Shown: positions 29,014-38,803, counted from the first letter of the stretch. The stretch: DNA of 60,513 nt from Hoylesella saccharolytica JCM 17484 (GCF_000614205.1 NZ_BAKN01000017.1:1-60513), one strand, 5' to 3'. A program made the numbers and translations. The notes: generated by a model not told the origin, from the sequence alone.

Positions 29014-29049
29014 AAACCCCGTAACAACAACTTTGTCGTTACGGGATTT
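29014..29049 (-). terminator. Terminator of rpsO
   Basis: Stem AAACCCCGTAAC (29014-29025) with GTTACGGGATTT (29038-29049), one mismatch, 34 bp after the rpsO stop on the minus strand. Confidence 0.75.
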
Positions 29050-29082
29050 GTAATGCTCATTTAACAAAAAGCGGAACTCCGA

Positions 29083-29352
29083 TTAACGGCGGAGACCCAA
29101 CGCCTTGATGATGGCACGATAGCGTTCGATGTCGCGATCGTAGAGATAGTCGAGCAACCGGCGGCGCTTTCCTACCAACATCGTCAATGAACGTTCTGTG
29201 TTATAATCTTTACGGTTCTTCTTTAAGTGTTCCGTCAAATGGGAAATACGGTAGGAGAACAATGCTATCTGGCTCTCAGCAGAGCCAGTATCAGAGTTAG
29301 ACTTCCCGTATTGTCCAAAGATCTCTTGTTTTTTTGCTTGATCTAAATACAT
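29083..29352 (-). CDS. rpsO: 30S ribosomal protein S15
   Basis: An 89-aa protein of family-standard length. Hallmarks: DTGSAESQIALFSYRISHLT, the LVGKRRRLLDYLYD helix that contacts 16S rRNA, and the end RYRAIIKALGLRR. Transcribed alone from a promoter whose -7 box lies at 29397-29404, with a terminator at 29014-29049. Confidence 0.97.
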   Translation of the reverse strand: MYLDQAKKQEIFGQYGKSNSDTGSAESQIALFSYRISHLTEHLKKNRKDYNTERSLTMLVGKRRRLLDYLYDRDIERYRAIIKALGLRR

Positions 29353-29396
29353 AGAACTTTTGTTTAATAATTAATTATTTGTGCTTAATGCGGATG

Positions 29397-29404
29397 CAAA
29401 GATA
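29397..29404 (-). promoter_or_regulatory. -7 box of rpsO
   Basis: Minus-strand TATCTTTG followed by CAT, 4 bp outside the left arm of the 37-bp inverted repeat. Confidence 0.7.
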
Positions 29405-29407
29405 CAG

Positions 29408-29574
29408 GTTTTAATTGAAAATGTAGAATGGACAATTGATAATTCGAGCGAAAACGCTGTTATTTTAACATTTATCCAACATTCTTATTCCATTTGAAAG
29501 CGTTATTTCCTCTCTTTTATAGGTCGTTTAAACACGTAATTATCAATTGTCCATTCTACATTTTCAATTAAAAC
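29408..29574. repeat. 37-bp perfect inverted repeat between divergent rpsO and typA
   Basis: Left arm 29408-29444 and right arm 29538-29574 are exact reverse complements over 37 bp, with an AT-rich 93-bp centre. The arms contain AATGTAGAATGGACAATTGA. Both arms end within a few bases of the promoters' -7 boxes, so the element replaces the upstream regions of both genes symmetrically. Confidence 0.95.
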
Positions 29575-29577
29575 TCT

Positions 29578-29585
29578 TACCTTTG
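29578..29585 (+). promoter_or_regulatory. -7 box of typA
   Basis: TACCTTTG followed by CAT, 4 bp outside the right arm of the 37-bp inverted repeat and 27 bp before the start codon; mirror image of the rpsO promoter. Confidence 0.7.
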
Positions 29586-29612
29586 CATCTATAATAATAA
29601 GGTAAAAAGAAT

Positions 29613-31414
29613 ATGCAAGACATTAGAAATATTGCCATTATCGCCCACGTAGACCATGGGAAGACAACATTGGTAGACAAGATGATGCTCGCCGGAAAGC
29701 TCTTTCGCGAGGGGCAAGATAATAGCAACCAGGTACTTGATGCCAACGATTTGGAACGTGAACGCGGTATCACCATCCTTTCTAAAAATGTTTCGATTAC
29801 GTGGAAGGGCACCAAAATCAACATCATTGATACGCCGGGACACTCTGATTTCGGTGGAGAGGTGGAACGGGTGCTCAATATGGCGGACGGCTGTATTCTG
29901 CTTGTCGACGCTTTCGAAGGTCCGATGCCGCAAACTCGGTTTGTTCTTCAGAAAGCCCTTCAGCTGGGATTGAAACCTATCGTGGTGGTAAACAAGGTGG
30001 ATAAGCCCAACTGTCGCCCCGAGGAAGTGTACGAAATGGTGTTTGATCTGATGTTCTCGCTCAACGCAACCGAAGAGCAGCTCGACTTTCCTGTTGTCTA
30101 TGGATCTGCGAAGAACGGTTGGATGGCGGCCGACTGGCGGCAACCTGTCGAAAATATCGACTATCTACTTGACGAAATTGTGGCAAAAATTCCCGCACCC
30201 AAACAGTTGGAAGGAACGCCGCAAATGCTCATCACATCGCTTGATTACAGCAGCTACACCGGGCGAATTGCCGTAGGACGTGTTCATTGCGGCACACTTA
30301 CCGACGGAATGAATGTTACCGTGGTACATCGCGACGGCCGACAAGAGCGAACTCGTATAAAAGAGCTGCACACTTTCGTTGGAATGGGACACGTAAAAAC
30401 CGATCGTGTAGACAGCGGAGACATCTGCGCTGTTATCGGACTCGATAACTTTGAAATCGGCGACACCATCTGCGACTACGAAAACCCTGAAGCTCTACCC
30501 CCAATTGCCATCGATGAGCCCACGATGAGTATGCTTTTCACCATCAACGACAGTCCTTTTTTCGGCAAAGAAGGTAAGTTTGTTACCTCGCGGCATATCA
30601 ACGACCGCCTCGAAAAGGAGTTGGAGAAGAACCTCGCCCTGCGTGTGCGTCCCTTTGAAGACTATACCGATCGCTGGATTGTTAGTGGACGTGGCGTGCT
30701 TCATCTTTCCGTTCTCATCGAAACCATGCGCCGCGAAGGCTACGAACTACAAGTTGGCCAGCCACAGGTAATATATAAGGAGATTAACGGCCAGCGTTGC
30801 GAACCCATAGAAGAACTAACCATCAATGTTCCCGAAGAGTTTGCCAGCAAAATGATTGATATGGTAACCCGTCGTAAGGGCGAAATGACATCGATGGAAA
30901 CACAAGGCGAGCGCGTCAATATCGAGTTCGATATTCCCTCGCGCGGTATCATCGGCCTGCGCACTAACGTTCTCACCGCCAGTCAGGGCGAAGCCATCAT
31001 GGCCCATCGATTTAAAGAATATCAGCCTTCAAGGGCGAAATAACCCGCCGCACCAATGGTTCGATGATAGCAATGGAAACCGGAACAGCCTTCGCCTATT
31101 CCATCGACAAGTTGCAAGATCGCGGCAAGTTCTTTATCGAACCCGGTGAAGAAGTTTACTACGGACAAATCGTTGGCGAGCATGTTCACGACAACGACCT
31201 TGTTATCAACGTCACCAAATCCAAACAACTCACCAATGTCCGCGCCAGCGGCAGCGACGATAAGGCGCGTGTCATCCCTAAAGTCATCATGTCGCTCGAA
31301 GAAGCACTCGAATATATCAAAGGCGATGAGTTTGTAGAAGTAACGCCCCAAAATATGCGTATTCGTAAAATGATTCTCGATCACAACGAGCGCAAACGGC
31401 AGAACAAAGAATAG
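29613..31414 (+). CDS. typA: GTP-binding translation factor TypA/BipA (one frameshift)
   Basis: A 600-aa ribosome-associated GTPase for ribosome assembly and stress adaptation. G1 is AHVDHGKTTLVDKM (11-24), G3 DTPGHSDFGGEVER, G4 NKVDKPN. EF-Tu-like domain II, EF-G-like domains (ITVPEEF-type stretch NVPEEFASKMIDMVTRRKGE) and the BipA C-terminal domain follow. The frame breaks at 31028-31029; a third T restores EYQPFKGEITRRTNGSMIAM. Divergent from rpsO. Confidence 0.95.
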
Positions 31415-31530
31415 CGGAGACTTAAAGATTAGAAAATAAGAAATAAGAATTACGGCTATAGCAGATAGAAGTTAAAATATTGCTCCCGCTATTACAAAAA
31501 ACTTTTCATAAGTAACTACTCCAACATAAC

Positions 31531-31568
31531 AAAAACAGCGTTTCGCATTCTGTCGAAACGCTGTTTTT
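31531..31568. terminator. Terminator after typA
   Basis: Perfect 15-bp stem AAAAACAGCGTTTCG (31531-31545) with CGAAACGCTGTTTTT (31554-31568). Confidence 0.88.
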
Positions 31569-31648
31569 AGATAGAAAAACTTTGAGCAGAATGGCGCAAT
31601 AAACCCAAGTAGAGCACGTTATCATTGTATCTAATAAAAAATATAGAA

Positions 31649-32335
31649 ATGATGAGGAAATATCTCTTAACAACACTTGTTTCATTCTGTGTTCTGCCTA
31701 TTTTCGCGCAGCAAGAGGTACGGCAGTTTTCTATCCTGCCTCGCGTGGGTGTAAATATCGCTAACATCAGCCATATGGATGTGTCGATGGGCACAAATCT
31801 GGTAAAATCGTCGTCGAAAGCCGGATTTACAGGCGGTGTAGAGGCAGAATATCAGCTGTCGCCGTCGATTTCTGCGTCGTTGGCGTTGTTTTATTCGATG
31901 CAGGGATGCCACTATCCGGATGCCGAGAGCAGCGGAGACAGGGTGCGCACAGGGCGCAGCGACAACAGTATAGATGTCGAATATATCAACGTTCCGCTGA
32001 TGGGGCAATGGTATGTTGGCAGTGGATTGGCACTAAAAGCAGGCTTTGAAGCAGGCTTTTTACTTTCGGCACGACAGAAATACGAGGAAGTTTCGATTAC
32101 GATTGACGAGGATGGGCGGCGTACTTATGGAGTTCCGACCACCGAAGAGCTGAACTTGAAAGATGCTTTCAACGCAGTGAATGTTTATATTCCGGTAGGC
32201 ATTTCTTACGAATATATGAATGTGGTGCTCGACGGACGTTATCATTTTCCCTTATCACGAGCACTGAAAGCAAACCCGATGAACGAACGTCATCGCTTCT
32301 TTACATTTAGCATAGGGTATCGATTTTCTTTGTAA
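31649..32335 (+). CDS. Outer-membrane beta-barrel protein (PorT/OMP_b-brl_2-like)
   Basis: About 228 aa with a signal peptide (MMRKYLLTTLVSFCVLPIFAQ). Amphipathic strands follow (PRVGVNIANIS, FTGGVEAEYQL), and the protein ends in the barrel-type aromatic YRFSL. I prefer the ATG at 31649 over the one at 31625 because the -7-like box TATCATTG overlaps the latter (31620-31627). Many Bacteroidota proteins of this size form eight-stranded barrels of unknown function. Confidence 0.82.
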   Translation: MMRKYLLTTLVSFCVLPIFAQQEVRQFSILPRVGVNIANISHMDVSMGTNLVKSSSKAGFTGGVEAEYQLSPSISASLALFYSMQGCHYPDAESSGDRVRTGRSDNSIDVEYINVPLMGQWYVGSGLALKAGFEAGFLLSARQKYEEVSITIDEDGRRTYGVPTTEELNLKDAFNAVNVYIPVGISYEYMNVVLDGRYHFPLSRALKANPMNERHRFFTFSIGYRFSL

Positions 32336-32427
32336 AGAAGAGATTTCCGAATGAGGGAGGAAGGAAATAAGAACAATTAAAGGTGAAAAGAGGCAGACAA
32401 TGCATTTTTTTTGTTCTTCGGGAAGCC

Positions 32428-32600
32428 CCGAAAACGTGCCGACGGTGTGGGGAGATTTTCGGAGAGTCCCGAAAATGTGCCGGCGGTGCGGGGAGATTTT
32501 CAGAGAGTTCCGAAAACGTGCCGGCAGTGTGGGGAGACTTTCGGGGAGTTCCGAAAACGTGCCGACAGTGTGGGGAGACTTTCGGGGCTCCCCGAAGAAG
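32428..32600. repeat. Tandem array of 41-bp units, GC-rich
   Basis: Units begin at 32428, 32469, 32510 and 32551 with a partial at 32592, exactly 41 bp apart. Shared parts are CCGAAAACGTGCCG and GTGTGGGGAGACTTTCGGGG. It lies between convergent genes (porin-like and YgiQ). Frames through it (32383-32869) code repeats but no protein signal. Confidence 0.92.
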
Positions 32601-32631
32601 AAAAAACTAAAAATGTATCGTCTGCATCTTT

Positions 32632-34545
32632 TTACTTTTTCACCCTTTTAAAGTTGGGGTTAAAAGATTTTTTGTGTGTTTTTGCCAACTTTGGTTGCGT
32701 GTATTTTTCACCGGCAGCATACAATTCTTTAATCAGTTCGGGATGTCCTATCTTTTTTAGTTCGCGCTCGATGCCGGCCCGCTCTTCGGGTTTATACCAA
32801 AAGAAAAAGCGGCGTTGCGCGTTTTTATCCTGTGGCGTTTTAGCACTAAAAACAGGCTCAAGCGTGTAAGGGTCATAGCCGGTATACCAGGTTTCGGTAC
32901 TCACCGTCATCGGCGTAGGCGTAAAATCCTGAATCTGCTCTAAGTGAAAGTCCAGCTTTTTCGTTTTTACAGCAAGTTGGGCCATATCTTCTTCTTTGCA
33001 ACCGGGATGACTACTGATGAAATAAGGAATAATTTGCTGACGCAGGTTTTCGTCGCGATTAATCTTGTCGAATACTTTTTTAAACGCTTCAAACTGCTCA
33101 AAAGAGGGCTTGCGCATCAGTTTGAGCACGTCGTCGCTGGTATGTTCGGGTGCCACTTTCAGTCGTCCACTCACATGATGTCGTATCAGCTCTTTGGTAT
33201 ACTCTTTCGCCGCCCGGTTCACGCTTTCGTCTTTACTTCTGTGCAACAACAAATCGTATCGCACTCCACTTCCGATAAAGCTCTTTTTGATGCCGGGCAG
33301 AGCGTCGACTGCTCGATAAACATCGAGCAATTTCGAGTGATCGGTATTGAGATTGGGGCATATTTCAGGATTGATACACGACGGACGCTTGCACCGTTCG
33401 CAGGCTTTAAGGTTACGCCCTGCCATCCCGTACATATTCGCCGACGGTCCACCCAAATCCGAAAGATACCCTTTGAAGTCGGGCATTTCGGTTACTCGTT
33501 TCACCTCTTTTAAGATACTCTCTTTCGACCGACACGCAACAAACTTGCCTTGGTGTGCCGAAATAGTGCAAAACGAGCATCCGCCAAAGCATCCCTGATG
33601 CATGTTCACCGAGAATTTTATCATCTCGTAGGCCGGAATTCGCTTGTTTTTGTACTTCGGATGTGGCAGTCGGGTGTACGGCAGGTCGAATGTTGCATCG
33701 AGTTCTTCGGTGGTAAGCACAGGATAAGGCGGATTTACCACCACGTATTGACTACCTACAAGTTGCAGCAAGCGTTGCGCATGAATTTTGTTCGCCTCTT
33801 CTTCAATGTGCCTGAAGTTCTCTGCCTGGGCCTTTTTGTTTTTCAAACACTCCTCATGACTATGTAAAACGATGTCGTTTTTCTCGGAAATTCCATTGGG
33901 CACATCGTGCTTATCGACTAAAAAAACAGTCTGCGGGATGTCGTGAATATCGCTTATCGCCCGACCGTTTTCTATCTCTTGACACAGTCGGATAATTGAT
34001 TTCTCGCCCATTCCGTAAAGAATCATATCGGCTCCCGAGTCGCAAAGAATGCACTTACGCACCTTATCCTGCCAATAATCATAGTGTGTAAGTCGCCGCA
34101 TCGACGCCTCTATGCCGCCCAGAACAACCGGAACATCGGGAAAAAGTTGTTTTAAAATCTGTGTGTAAACCACCGTCGGATAATCAGGACGGCAGTCATG
34201 ACGCCCATCGGGACTATAAGCATCCTCCGAACGAAGTCGTTTATTGGCAGTATATTTATTCACCATCGAGTCCATACAACCCGGCGATACACCGAAAAAC
34301 AAGCGCGGTCGGCCCAGTTTTTTAAAGTCGCGATAGTCTCCATGCCAGTCGGGCTGAGGTACAACAGCCACCTTATAGCCCGCCGCCTCTAAGCAACGTC
34401 CTATCACGGCCACACCAAACGAGGGATGGTCGATATACGCATCGCCCGAGAACAAGATAACATCTAATTGTTCCCAGCCTCTTAATGCGCACTCTTTCTT
34501 GGTTGTAGGTAAAAAATCGGTTAGTTGATAACTCCTCAACGGCAT
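32632..34545 (-). CDS. YgiQ-family radical SAM protein
   Basis: About 637 aa, in the UPF0313/YgiQ family of radical SAM enzymes of unknown substrate. The iron-sulfur motif is CFGGCSFC (CxxxCxxC), preceded by an N-terminal domain (FSGDAYIDHPSFGVAVIGR) and followed by GGPSANMYGMAGRN and a four-Cys region (CERCKRPSCINPEICPN). The start ATG at 34545 is preferred over 34614 because it has an A/G-rich site upstream and does not overlap the next gene. The last residues are Lys-rich. Confidence 0.9.
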   Translation of the reverse strand: MPLRSYQLTDFLPTTKKECALRGWEQLDVILFSGDAYIDHPSFGVAVIGRCLEAAGYKVAVVPQPDWHGDYRDFKKLGRPRLFFGVSPGCMDSMVNKYTANKRLRSEDAYSPDGRHDCRPDYPTVVYTQILKQLFPDVPVVLGGIEASMRRLTHYDYWQDKVRKCILCDSGADMILYGMGEKSIIRLCQEIENGRAISDIHDIPQTVFLVDKHDVPNGISEKNDIVLHSHEECLKNKKAQAENFRHIEEEANKIHAQRLLQLVGSQYVVVNPPYPVLTTEELDATFDLPYTRLPHPKYKNKRIPAYEMIKFSVNMHQGCFGGCSFCTISAHQGKFVACRSKESILKEVKRVTEMPDFKGYLSDLGGPSANMYGMAGRNLKACERCKRPSCINPEICPNLNTDHSKLLDVYRAVDALPGIKKSFIGSGVRYDLLLHRSKDESVNRAAKEYTKELIRHHVSGRLKVAPEHTSDDVLKLMRKPSFEQFEAFKKVFDKINRDENLRQQIIPYFISSHPGCKEEDMAQLAVKTKKLDFHLEQIQDFTPTPMTVSTETWYTGYDPYTLEPVFSAKTPQDKNAQRRFFFWYKPEERAGIERELKKIGHPELIKELYAAGEKYTQPKLAKTHKKSFNPNFKRVKK

Positions 34546-34561
34546 ACCTTTTTCGCGTTGC

Positions 34562-34888
34562 TTACTCGTCGTCTTTTTCGGCAAGTTTCTTCGCCAGCTC
34601 CGTTCTCCATTCAATATAAAGCAACACCAACTGATGCAAACCGAAGGCTTTCATGTTGCTGTTGTATATCACATCAAGGCATAAGTCCAACAGAGCCTTG
34701 TCTTTACCCTCGTCCGACTCGAGTATCGAGCGAATGTTACACTTTAATTTGTCCAGCACTTCTTCGTCGATAATGCCGTTACTATCAATCAAATTTTTGA
34801 GCAACGCATATTTTTCTATCGTTTCCAAATGCTTGTCGCTCACCTCGATGCTTCTTGTTCCCGAAGCATTTGTTTGAATTTTGTGCAT
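34562..34888 (-). CDS. Small hypothetical protein
   Basis: A 108-aa soluble, mainly helical protein (LETIEKYALLKNLID, EEVLDKLKCNIRSILESDEG, ending KKLAEKDDE). No family recognised. It lies 16 bp upstream of the ygiQ-type start on the same strand and is probably co-transcribed. Confidence 0.7.
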   Translation of the reverse strand: MHKIQTNASGTRSIEVSDKHLETIEKYALLKNLIDSNGIIDEEVLDKLKCNIRSILESDEGKDKALLDLCLDVIYNSNMKAFGLHQLVLLYIEWRTELAKKLAEKDDE

Positions 34889-35061
34889 AACAAAAATCGT
34901 ATTTTATGGTTAGTTTCTTATTCTTGCGGGGTTTTCAACATCTTTCGTCCCCTGTTTCTATTTCAAAAAAGATACGAAAAACACGCCCTTTTACAACTCG
35001 CCAATACTGAAATTCTTTGGATTTTTACCCTTAAAATCTTTGAAGTAAAGTTTTATTTCTT

Positions 35062-35543
35062 TCATATCAGCTCTACATCCCCCGTAGGAACGATGCTGCG
35101 GGTACATTGAATAATCTTTTTCTCATAGTCGGCACCATACAACAATATCGGTAATTCGGCCTTTTGAGCAATAAAATAAAAGCCCTTTTTCCAGTCTTTG
35201 TTTAAAGAGCGAGTACCCTCCGGCGTAACACAAAGCCGAAACTCTTTGGCTTCTTGGGCCTATTGGCTAAGTTATCCGTCATGCTGGTATGCTTACTTCG
35301 CCACACGGGGATACCTCCAAGTCTTCTCAACAGAATTCCGAAAGGCCAGAAAAACCATTCTTTCTTCATCAAAAAATTGTTTTTTATCCCCTCTGCATGT
35401 GCATACAGCTGCCCCAAAATAAAGTCCCAGTTACTGGTATGAGGAGCTAAACAGATAATATATTTGTCGGGATGAGGCTCTGTAATCACTTTTTTCCATC
35501 CCATTTTTTTATACAACAGCCAGCTGCAGAACTTTCTCAGCAT
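35062..35543 (-). CDS. 1-acyl-glycerol-3-phosphate-type acyltransferase (one frameshift)
   Basis: A 160-aa PlsC-like acyltransferase. The HX4D catalytic motif is HTSNWD (His35, Asp40); after the break PEGTRS is the second family motif. The frame breaks at about 35250: one added C in the plus-strand TTGGCTTCTT restores RPKKAKEFRLCVTPEGTRSL, and the protein then runs to TRSIVPTGDVELI. It is shorter than typical PlsC (about 240 aa), like the small Bacteroidetes homologues. Its start lies 15 bp after the end of the 35559-35828 gene. Confidence 0.8.
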
Positions 35544-35558
35544 ATCTTTTTCTTTATC

Positions 35559-35828
35559 TTATTGGAAATCTGCAATATGATCAAGAACCTCAGATACCGC
35601 ATTATTAAAGTCTTTACTTAACTGATTGTAATAGAGCTTTGCCGCCAAACCCGGTTCGGGATGCGAAATTCTGCGTAAAAAATCGTTGTGAATCGTTACC
35701 ACAGACGCTAACAATGCTTGGGCATTTTCTTCATTCGAGCGGGCCGAATAAAGCGATGCTGCCACGCATTCTGCGAATAAATCGGTACAAACGCAATTCA
35801 CCATTCGTTTCAATTGTCTTTTGTTCAT
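35559..35828 (-). CDS. Small conserved-looking protein
   Basis: An 89-aa soluble helical protein (KRQLKRMVNCVCTDLFAECV, LLASVVTIHNDFLRRISHPE, VSEVLDHIADFQ). Function unknown. It is the first gene of a unit with the acyltransferase. No signal peptide. Confidence 0.72.
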   Translation of the reverse strand: MNKRQLKRMVNCVCTDLFAECVAASLYSARSNEENAQALLASVVTIHNDFLRRISHPEPGLAAKLYYNQLSKDFNNAVSEVLDHIADFQ

Positions 35829-36470
35829 ATGTCATTTATTTAAACACGTTCAGCCTGTTTTGCCTCGTTGTTATCCGTTAAATATAAGGTAAAAAAACGG
35901 GTATAAATCAAGCAACATAAGTTCAAAGATAAATAAAATAATGATATGTGCAATACATAACGCAAAAAAAGTTTCAAATACAAAGTCTACCCACGCCGTT
36001 CTCCGTCCATTTCTTTATGCGTTTCTCCGCAAAAAGCCATCCTTTTACTGTCCGTTTTCCTACATAAATTATCCCACTTTTCTGCATCAGTCTTTCAGTC
36101 ATCACCCATTTTAGAAATATTCTTACGTTTAAACGAGCCGTTTTTCATGGTTTTGCAGTTCTCTTTTTCATATATTTAAGGGGTTATTTCATACCTCCCA
36201 CCTTGTCATTTTTCCTCAAACTACATTTTCTTACATGATTATCATTTTACCACGAAAAGTTTCAAATCGTAAGTTTAGTGGTTGTCAAAAAATCGGATGG
36301 TGCTTCGCGAGAGTGCCCATCGAAGTCATCAGCCTGTTGTCAGCTCGTAAAAACGCAAGGATTTTACGGTTTTGTATATTGTTGATAATTAATACATTGC
36401 ATATCTATGGGTATATTTTACTTATCATTTGTCCCTCTTAAACGCCCTAAAATCGTGTTTTTCGGGTTGC

Positions 36471-36558
36471 AAAAACATAGCTTTTACCCTCCAAAAGATG
36501 ATGTTTTACCTTTTAAAAACTATGCTTTTGCAACTCGAAACCTATGCTTTGGGATTTT
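36471..36558. repeat. 22-bp tandem array with palindromic core
   Basis: Units begin at 36471, 36493, 36515 and 36537. Cores read AAAAACATAGCTTTT, AAAAGATGATGTTTT, AAAAACTATGCTTTT and GAAACCTATGCTTTG, so the same motif as the array at 26887 but further diverged. Confidence 0.88.
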
Positions 36559-36752
36559 CAACGCTGATTTTTGACCAAATAAACGAAAATATTTCGCTAA
36601 ATGGAGAAAGCGATTTGTAACGAAAAAAGAAAACGAGAAATGTTCTCAAACGTTAAAAAAGTAACAATTTGAAAGCAACTTATAAAGGTGGAAAAGTGAA
36701 AAGGTGAAAGGGTAAAAAATGGCTAACGCTACAATTATAAAATAAAGGTATA

Positions 36753-37003
36753 TACGTCAGTTCAGTATAAGTAATCCCCTCTCTTTCTCCCCTTTGCAAG
36801 GGGAGAGGTGTTCTGCATAACCACTTAAAGGCTTTATCAAGAGAGAACTCAATACTTATAAAGGAGAAACTCAACACATTCCAATAAAGGAATAGGTATA
36901 CTGCATTACTTGCTTTTTGCTCTTTTATGGTGCCTTCATCCTTTCACTTTTTCACCTTTTCAACCTTTCACCTTTATCCCCGGGGGAGGTTAGGAGGGGA
37001 TGT
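36753..37003. repeat. Dispersed non-coding repeat, copy 2
   Basis: Matches 14763-15010 almost end to end, including the CCCCTTTGCAAGGGGAGAGG hairpin, ATTACTTGCTTTTTGCTC and CCTTTCACTTTTTCACC. It sits between the 22-bp array and the NamZ locus. Confidence 0.82.
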
Positions 37004-37090
37004 ACTTGTTAGCAGATAGCCTGAAAAAGGTTTAAAAGCGCATTCGGAAATAAATTAATATGTGCTATGGGCATTATTTCTTATCCCGAA

Positions 37091-37254
37091 CTGGCATAAG
37101 TATATGGACACATCCCCTCTCTATCTCTCCTTTGCAAGGGGAGAGGTGTACTACATTACTTGCTTTTTGCCTTTAATTATTTTGCCTGCCTTCTTTTACT
37201 TTTTCACCTTTTCAACCTTTCACCTTTATTCCGGGGGAGGCGAGGAGGGGATGT
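37091..37254. repeat. Dispersed non-coding repeat, copy 3 (internally deleted)
   Basis: A shorter version of the same element, lacking the middle part. Its ends include the short inverted termini ACATCCCCT (37109-37117) and AGGGGATGT (37246-37254), the strongest sign that this family is a MITE-type element. Confidence 0.75.
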
Positions 37255-37581
37255 AAATAACCTGAAATCACCTTTTTAGTGATTCCATACTACATCCCCG
37301 GCACGGCTGTAAAAGGCAAACTCCTACGAGATTGTTAAGTAAAAGCATTCTCAATCGCCCAACCCGGCTTCGCCTAAGGGGAATAGGGTCAACGAAAAAG
37401 GAACTAATAAAGGCGTGTTTGGTGTGTGAAGGAGAAAACAAAGGGAGGACATATAAGGGCTGCTAACTTACTTCCGCCTACTCAATATTTTGTAAAACGG
37501 GTATTAAAAGATAAGATTATTAAAAAAATAAAAATAGAATAAAGATAGCTAATTTTTTATTTCTAAGTCTAAAAATCGGTT

Positions 37582-37589
37582 TATCTTTG
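37582..37589 (+). promoter_or_regulatory. Promoter of the peptidoglycan-scavenging locus
   Basis: TATCTTTG at 37582-37589, 31 bp before the NamZ start at 37620. No equally good box is seen between the following genes up to 50.1 kb, so a long transcript is likely. Confidence 0.65.
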
Positions 37590-37619
37590 TAATGCAGTCA
37601 ACTTAAAGCCAACCTAAGC

Positions 37620-38789
37620 ATGAAAAAACTGTTGTTTCTATTTGTATATATATGTCTTGCAGCACTATGCAGCAAGGCACAGAATGCTGATGTACAGAAT
37701 GGAAGCGAACGGTTTGAGGTTTACCTCAACAGCTTGAAAGGCAAGCGGGTAGCTTTGTTTTCAAATCATACCGGCATGGTGGGCAACAAACATTTACTTG
37801 ATGTTTTGCTCGAAAAAGGTATAAAAGTAGTAGCCGTTTTTTCACCCGAACATGGGTTTAGAGGCAATGCCGATGCGGGCGAACACGTTAATAACTCGGT
37901 CGACAAGCAAACGGGAATACCTATTTATTCGTTATACAACGGAAAAGAGGGCAAGTCCGACGAGCAATTGCTGCGTAAAATAGATGTATTGACGGTGGAT
38001 ATTCAAGACGTGGGCCTGCGTTTCTACACCTATTATATATCTATGTTACGGCTGATGAATGTCTGCGCCAAGACCCGCACACGTGTTTTGGTGCTCGATA
38101 GGCCCAATCCCAACGGCTTTTATGTTGACGGTCCGCTGCTCGATATGAGGTATAAGTCGGGCGTAGGAGCACTTCCCATTCCTGTAGTTCACGGTATGAC
38201 ACTGGGCGAATTGGCAGGAATGATAAACGGAGAGGGGTGGTTTGAAGAGGGACGAAAATGCCGATTAACAGTTGTGCCCTGTGCAAATTACACCCACCAA
38301 ACCCGCTACCATTTACCCATAGCACCGTCGCCCAACCTTCCCAATATGCAAGCCGTCTATCTGTATCCGTCAATTTGTTTGTTTGAAGGTACGCCCGTAA
38401 GTCTCGGCAGAGGCACTTCGCTACCGTTTCAACAATTCGGACATCCCGATATGACAGGTTATTCGCATCGCTTTACCCCTCGGAGCAGGGCGGGTGCAAA
38501 AAATCCTCCGCAGCTCGACAAGGTGTGTTACGGTGTTGATTTGAGCCAAATGAGCCCCGAAGAGGTGCAACAACGCGGATTGGACTTATCGTATATCATC
38601 AATGCTTATCGTAATTTGGATATCGGCAACCGCTTCTTTACCCCTTTCTTTGAGAAACTGATCGGTGTTGATTATGTACGAAAGATGATTGAAGAGGGTA
38701 AATCTGCCGCTGAGATAAAAAACAAGTGGCAAACTGATGTCGAACAGTTTAAGGTCCGCCGGCGCCCCTATCTGCTGTATGCAGAATAG
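37620..38789 (+). CDS. Exo-beta-N-acetylmuramidase NamZ-like (DUF1343), paralogue 1
   Basis: A 389-aa exported enzyme with signal peptide (MKKLLFLFVYICLAALCSKA). Family knowledge: NamZ removes terminal MurNAc from the non-reducing end of peptidoglycan fragments. The conserved SPEHGFRG block holds the likely catalytic Glu77. Other DUF1343 signatures are LFSNHTG (47-52), VDIQDVGLRFYTY, VLDRPNPNG and YPSICLFEGTPVSLGRGT. It starts the scavenging locus and is followed 14 bp later by a symporter. A second paralogue lies at 47616-48869. Confidence 0.92.
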   Translation: MKKLLFLFVYICLAALCSKAQNADVQNGSERFEVYLNSLKGKRVALFSNHTGMVGNKHLLDVLLEKGIKVVAVFSPEHGFRGNADAGEHVNNSVDKQTGIPIYSLYNGKEGKSDEQLLRKIDVLTVDIQDVGLRFYTYYISMLRLMNVCAKTRTRVLVLDRPNPNGFYVDGPLLDMRYKSGVGALPIPVVHGMTLGELAGMINGEGWFEEGRKCRLTVVPCANYTHQTRYHLPIAPSPNLPNMQAVYLYPSICLFEGTPVSLGRGTSLPFQQFGHPDMTGYSHRFTPRSRAGAKNPPQLDKVCYGVDLSQMSPEEVQQRGLDLSYIINAYRNLDIGNRFFTPFFEKLIGVDYVRKMIEEGKSAAEIKNKWQTDVEQFKVRRRPYLLYAE

Positions 38790-38803
38790 CTATTAATCTT
38801 TTT

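Larger units (their letters stand above)
35829..37619. other. 1.8-kb gene-free, repeat-rich region
   Basis: No gene is supported. Short open frames (for example 36235-36441 plus) have no signals. The region holds a 22-bp array (36471-36558), two copies of the dispersed repeat (36753-37003, 37091-37254) and a -7 box at 37582-37589. The stretch 35880-36470 is AT-rich with nothing recognised; 37261-37560 likewise. Confidence 0.6.

Noticed and set aside
29408..29574. Invertible promoter (phase-variable switch)
   Set aside because: Both promoter -7 boxes lie outside the inverted arms, the centre has no good TAnnTTTG box, and no invertase gene is nearby.
31064..31414. A separate 116-aa protein downstream of typA
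   Set aside because: It is the TypA C-terminal domain, separated only by a single lost base at 31028-31029.
32383..32869. Plus-strand repetitive proteins rich in Cys, Gly and Arg
   Set aside because: All three frames simply translate the 41-bp array, and one runs into the antisense strand of ygiQ.
36235..36441. Plus-strand 68-codon frame in the repeat-rich gap
   Set aside because: AT-rich hydrophobic translation with no start signals; it lies in the region shared with dispersed repeats.
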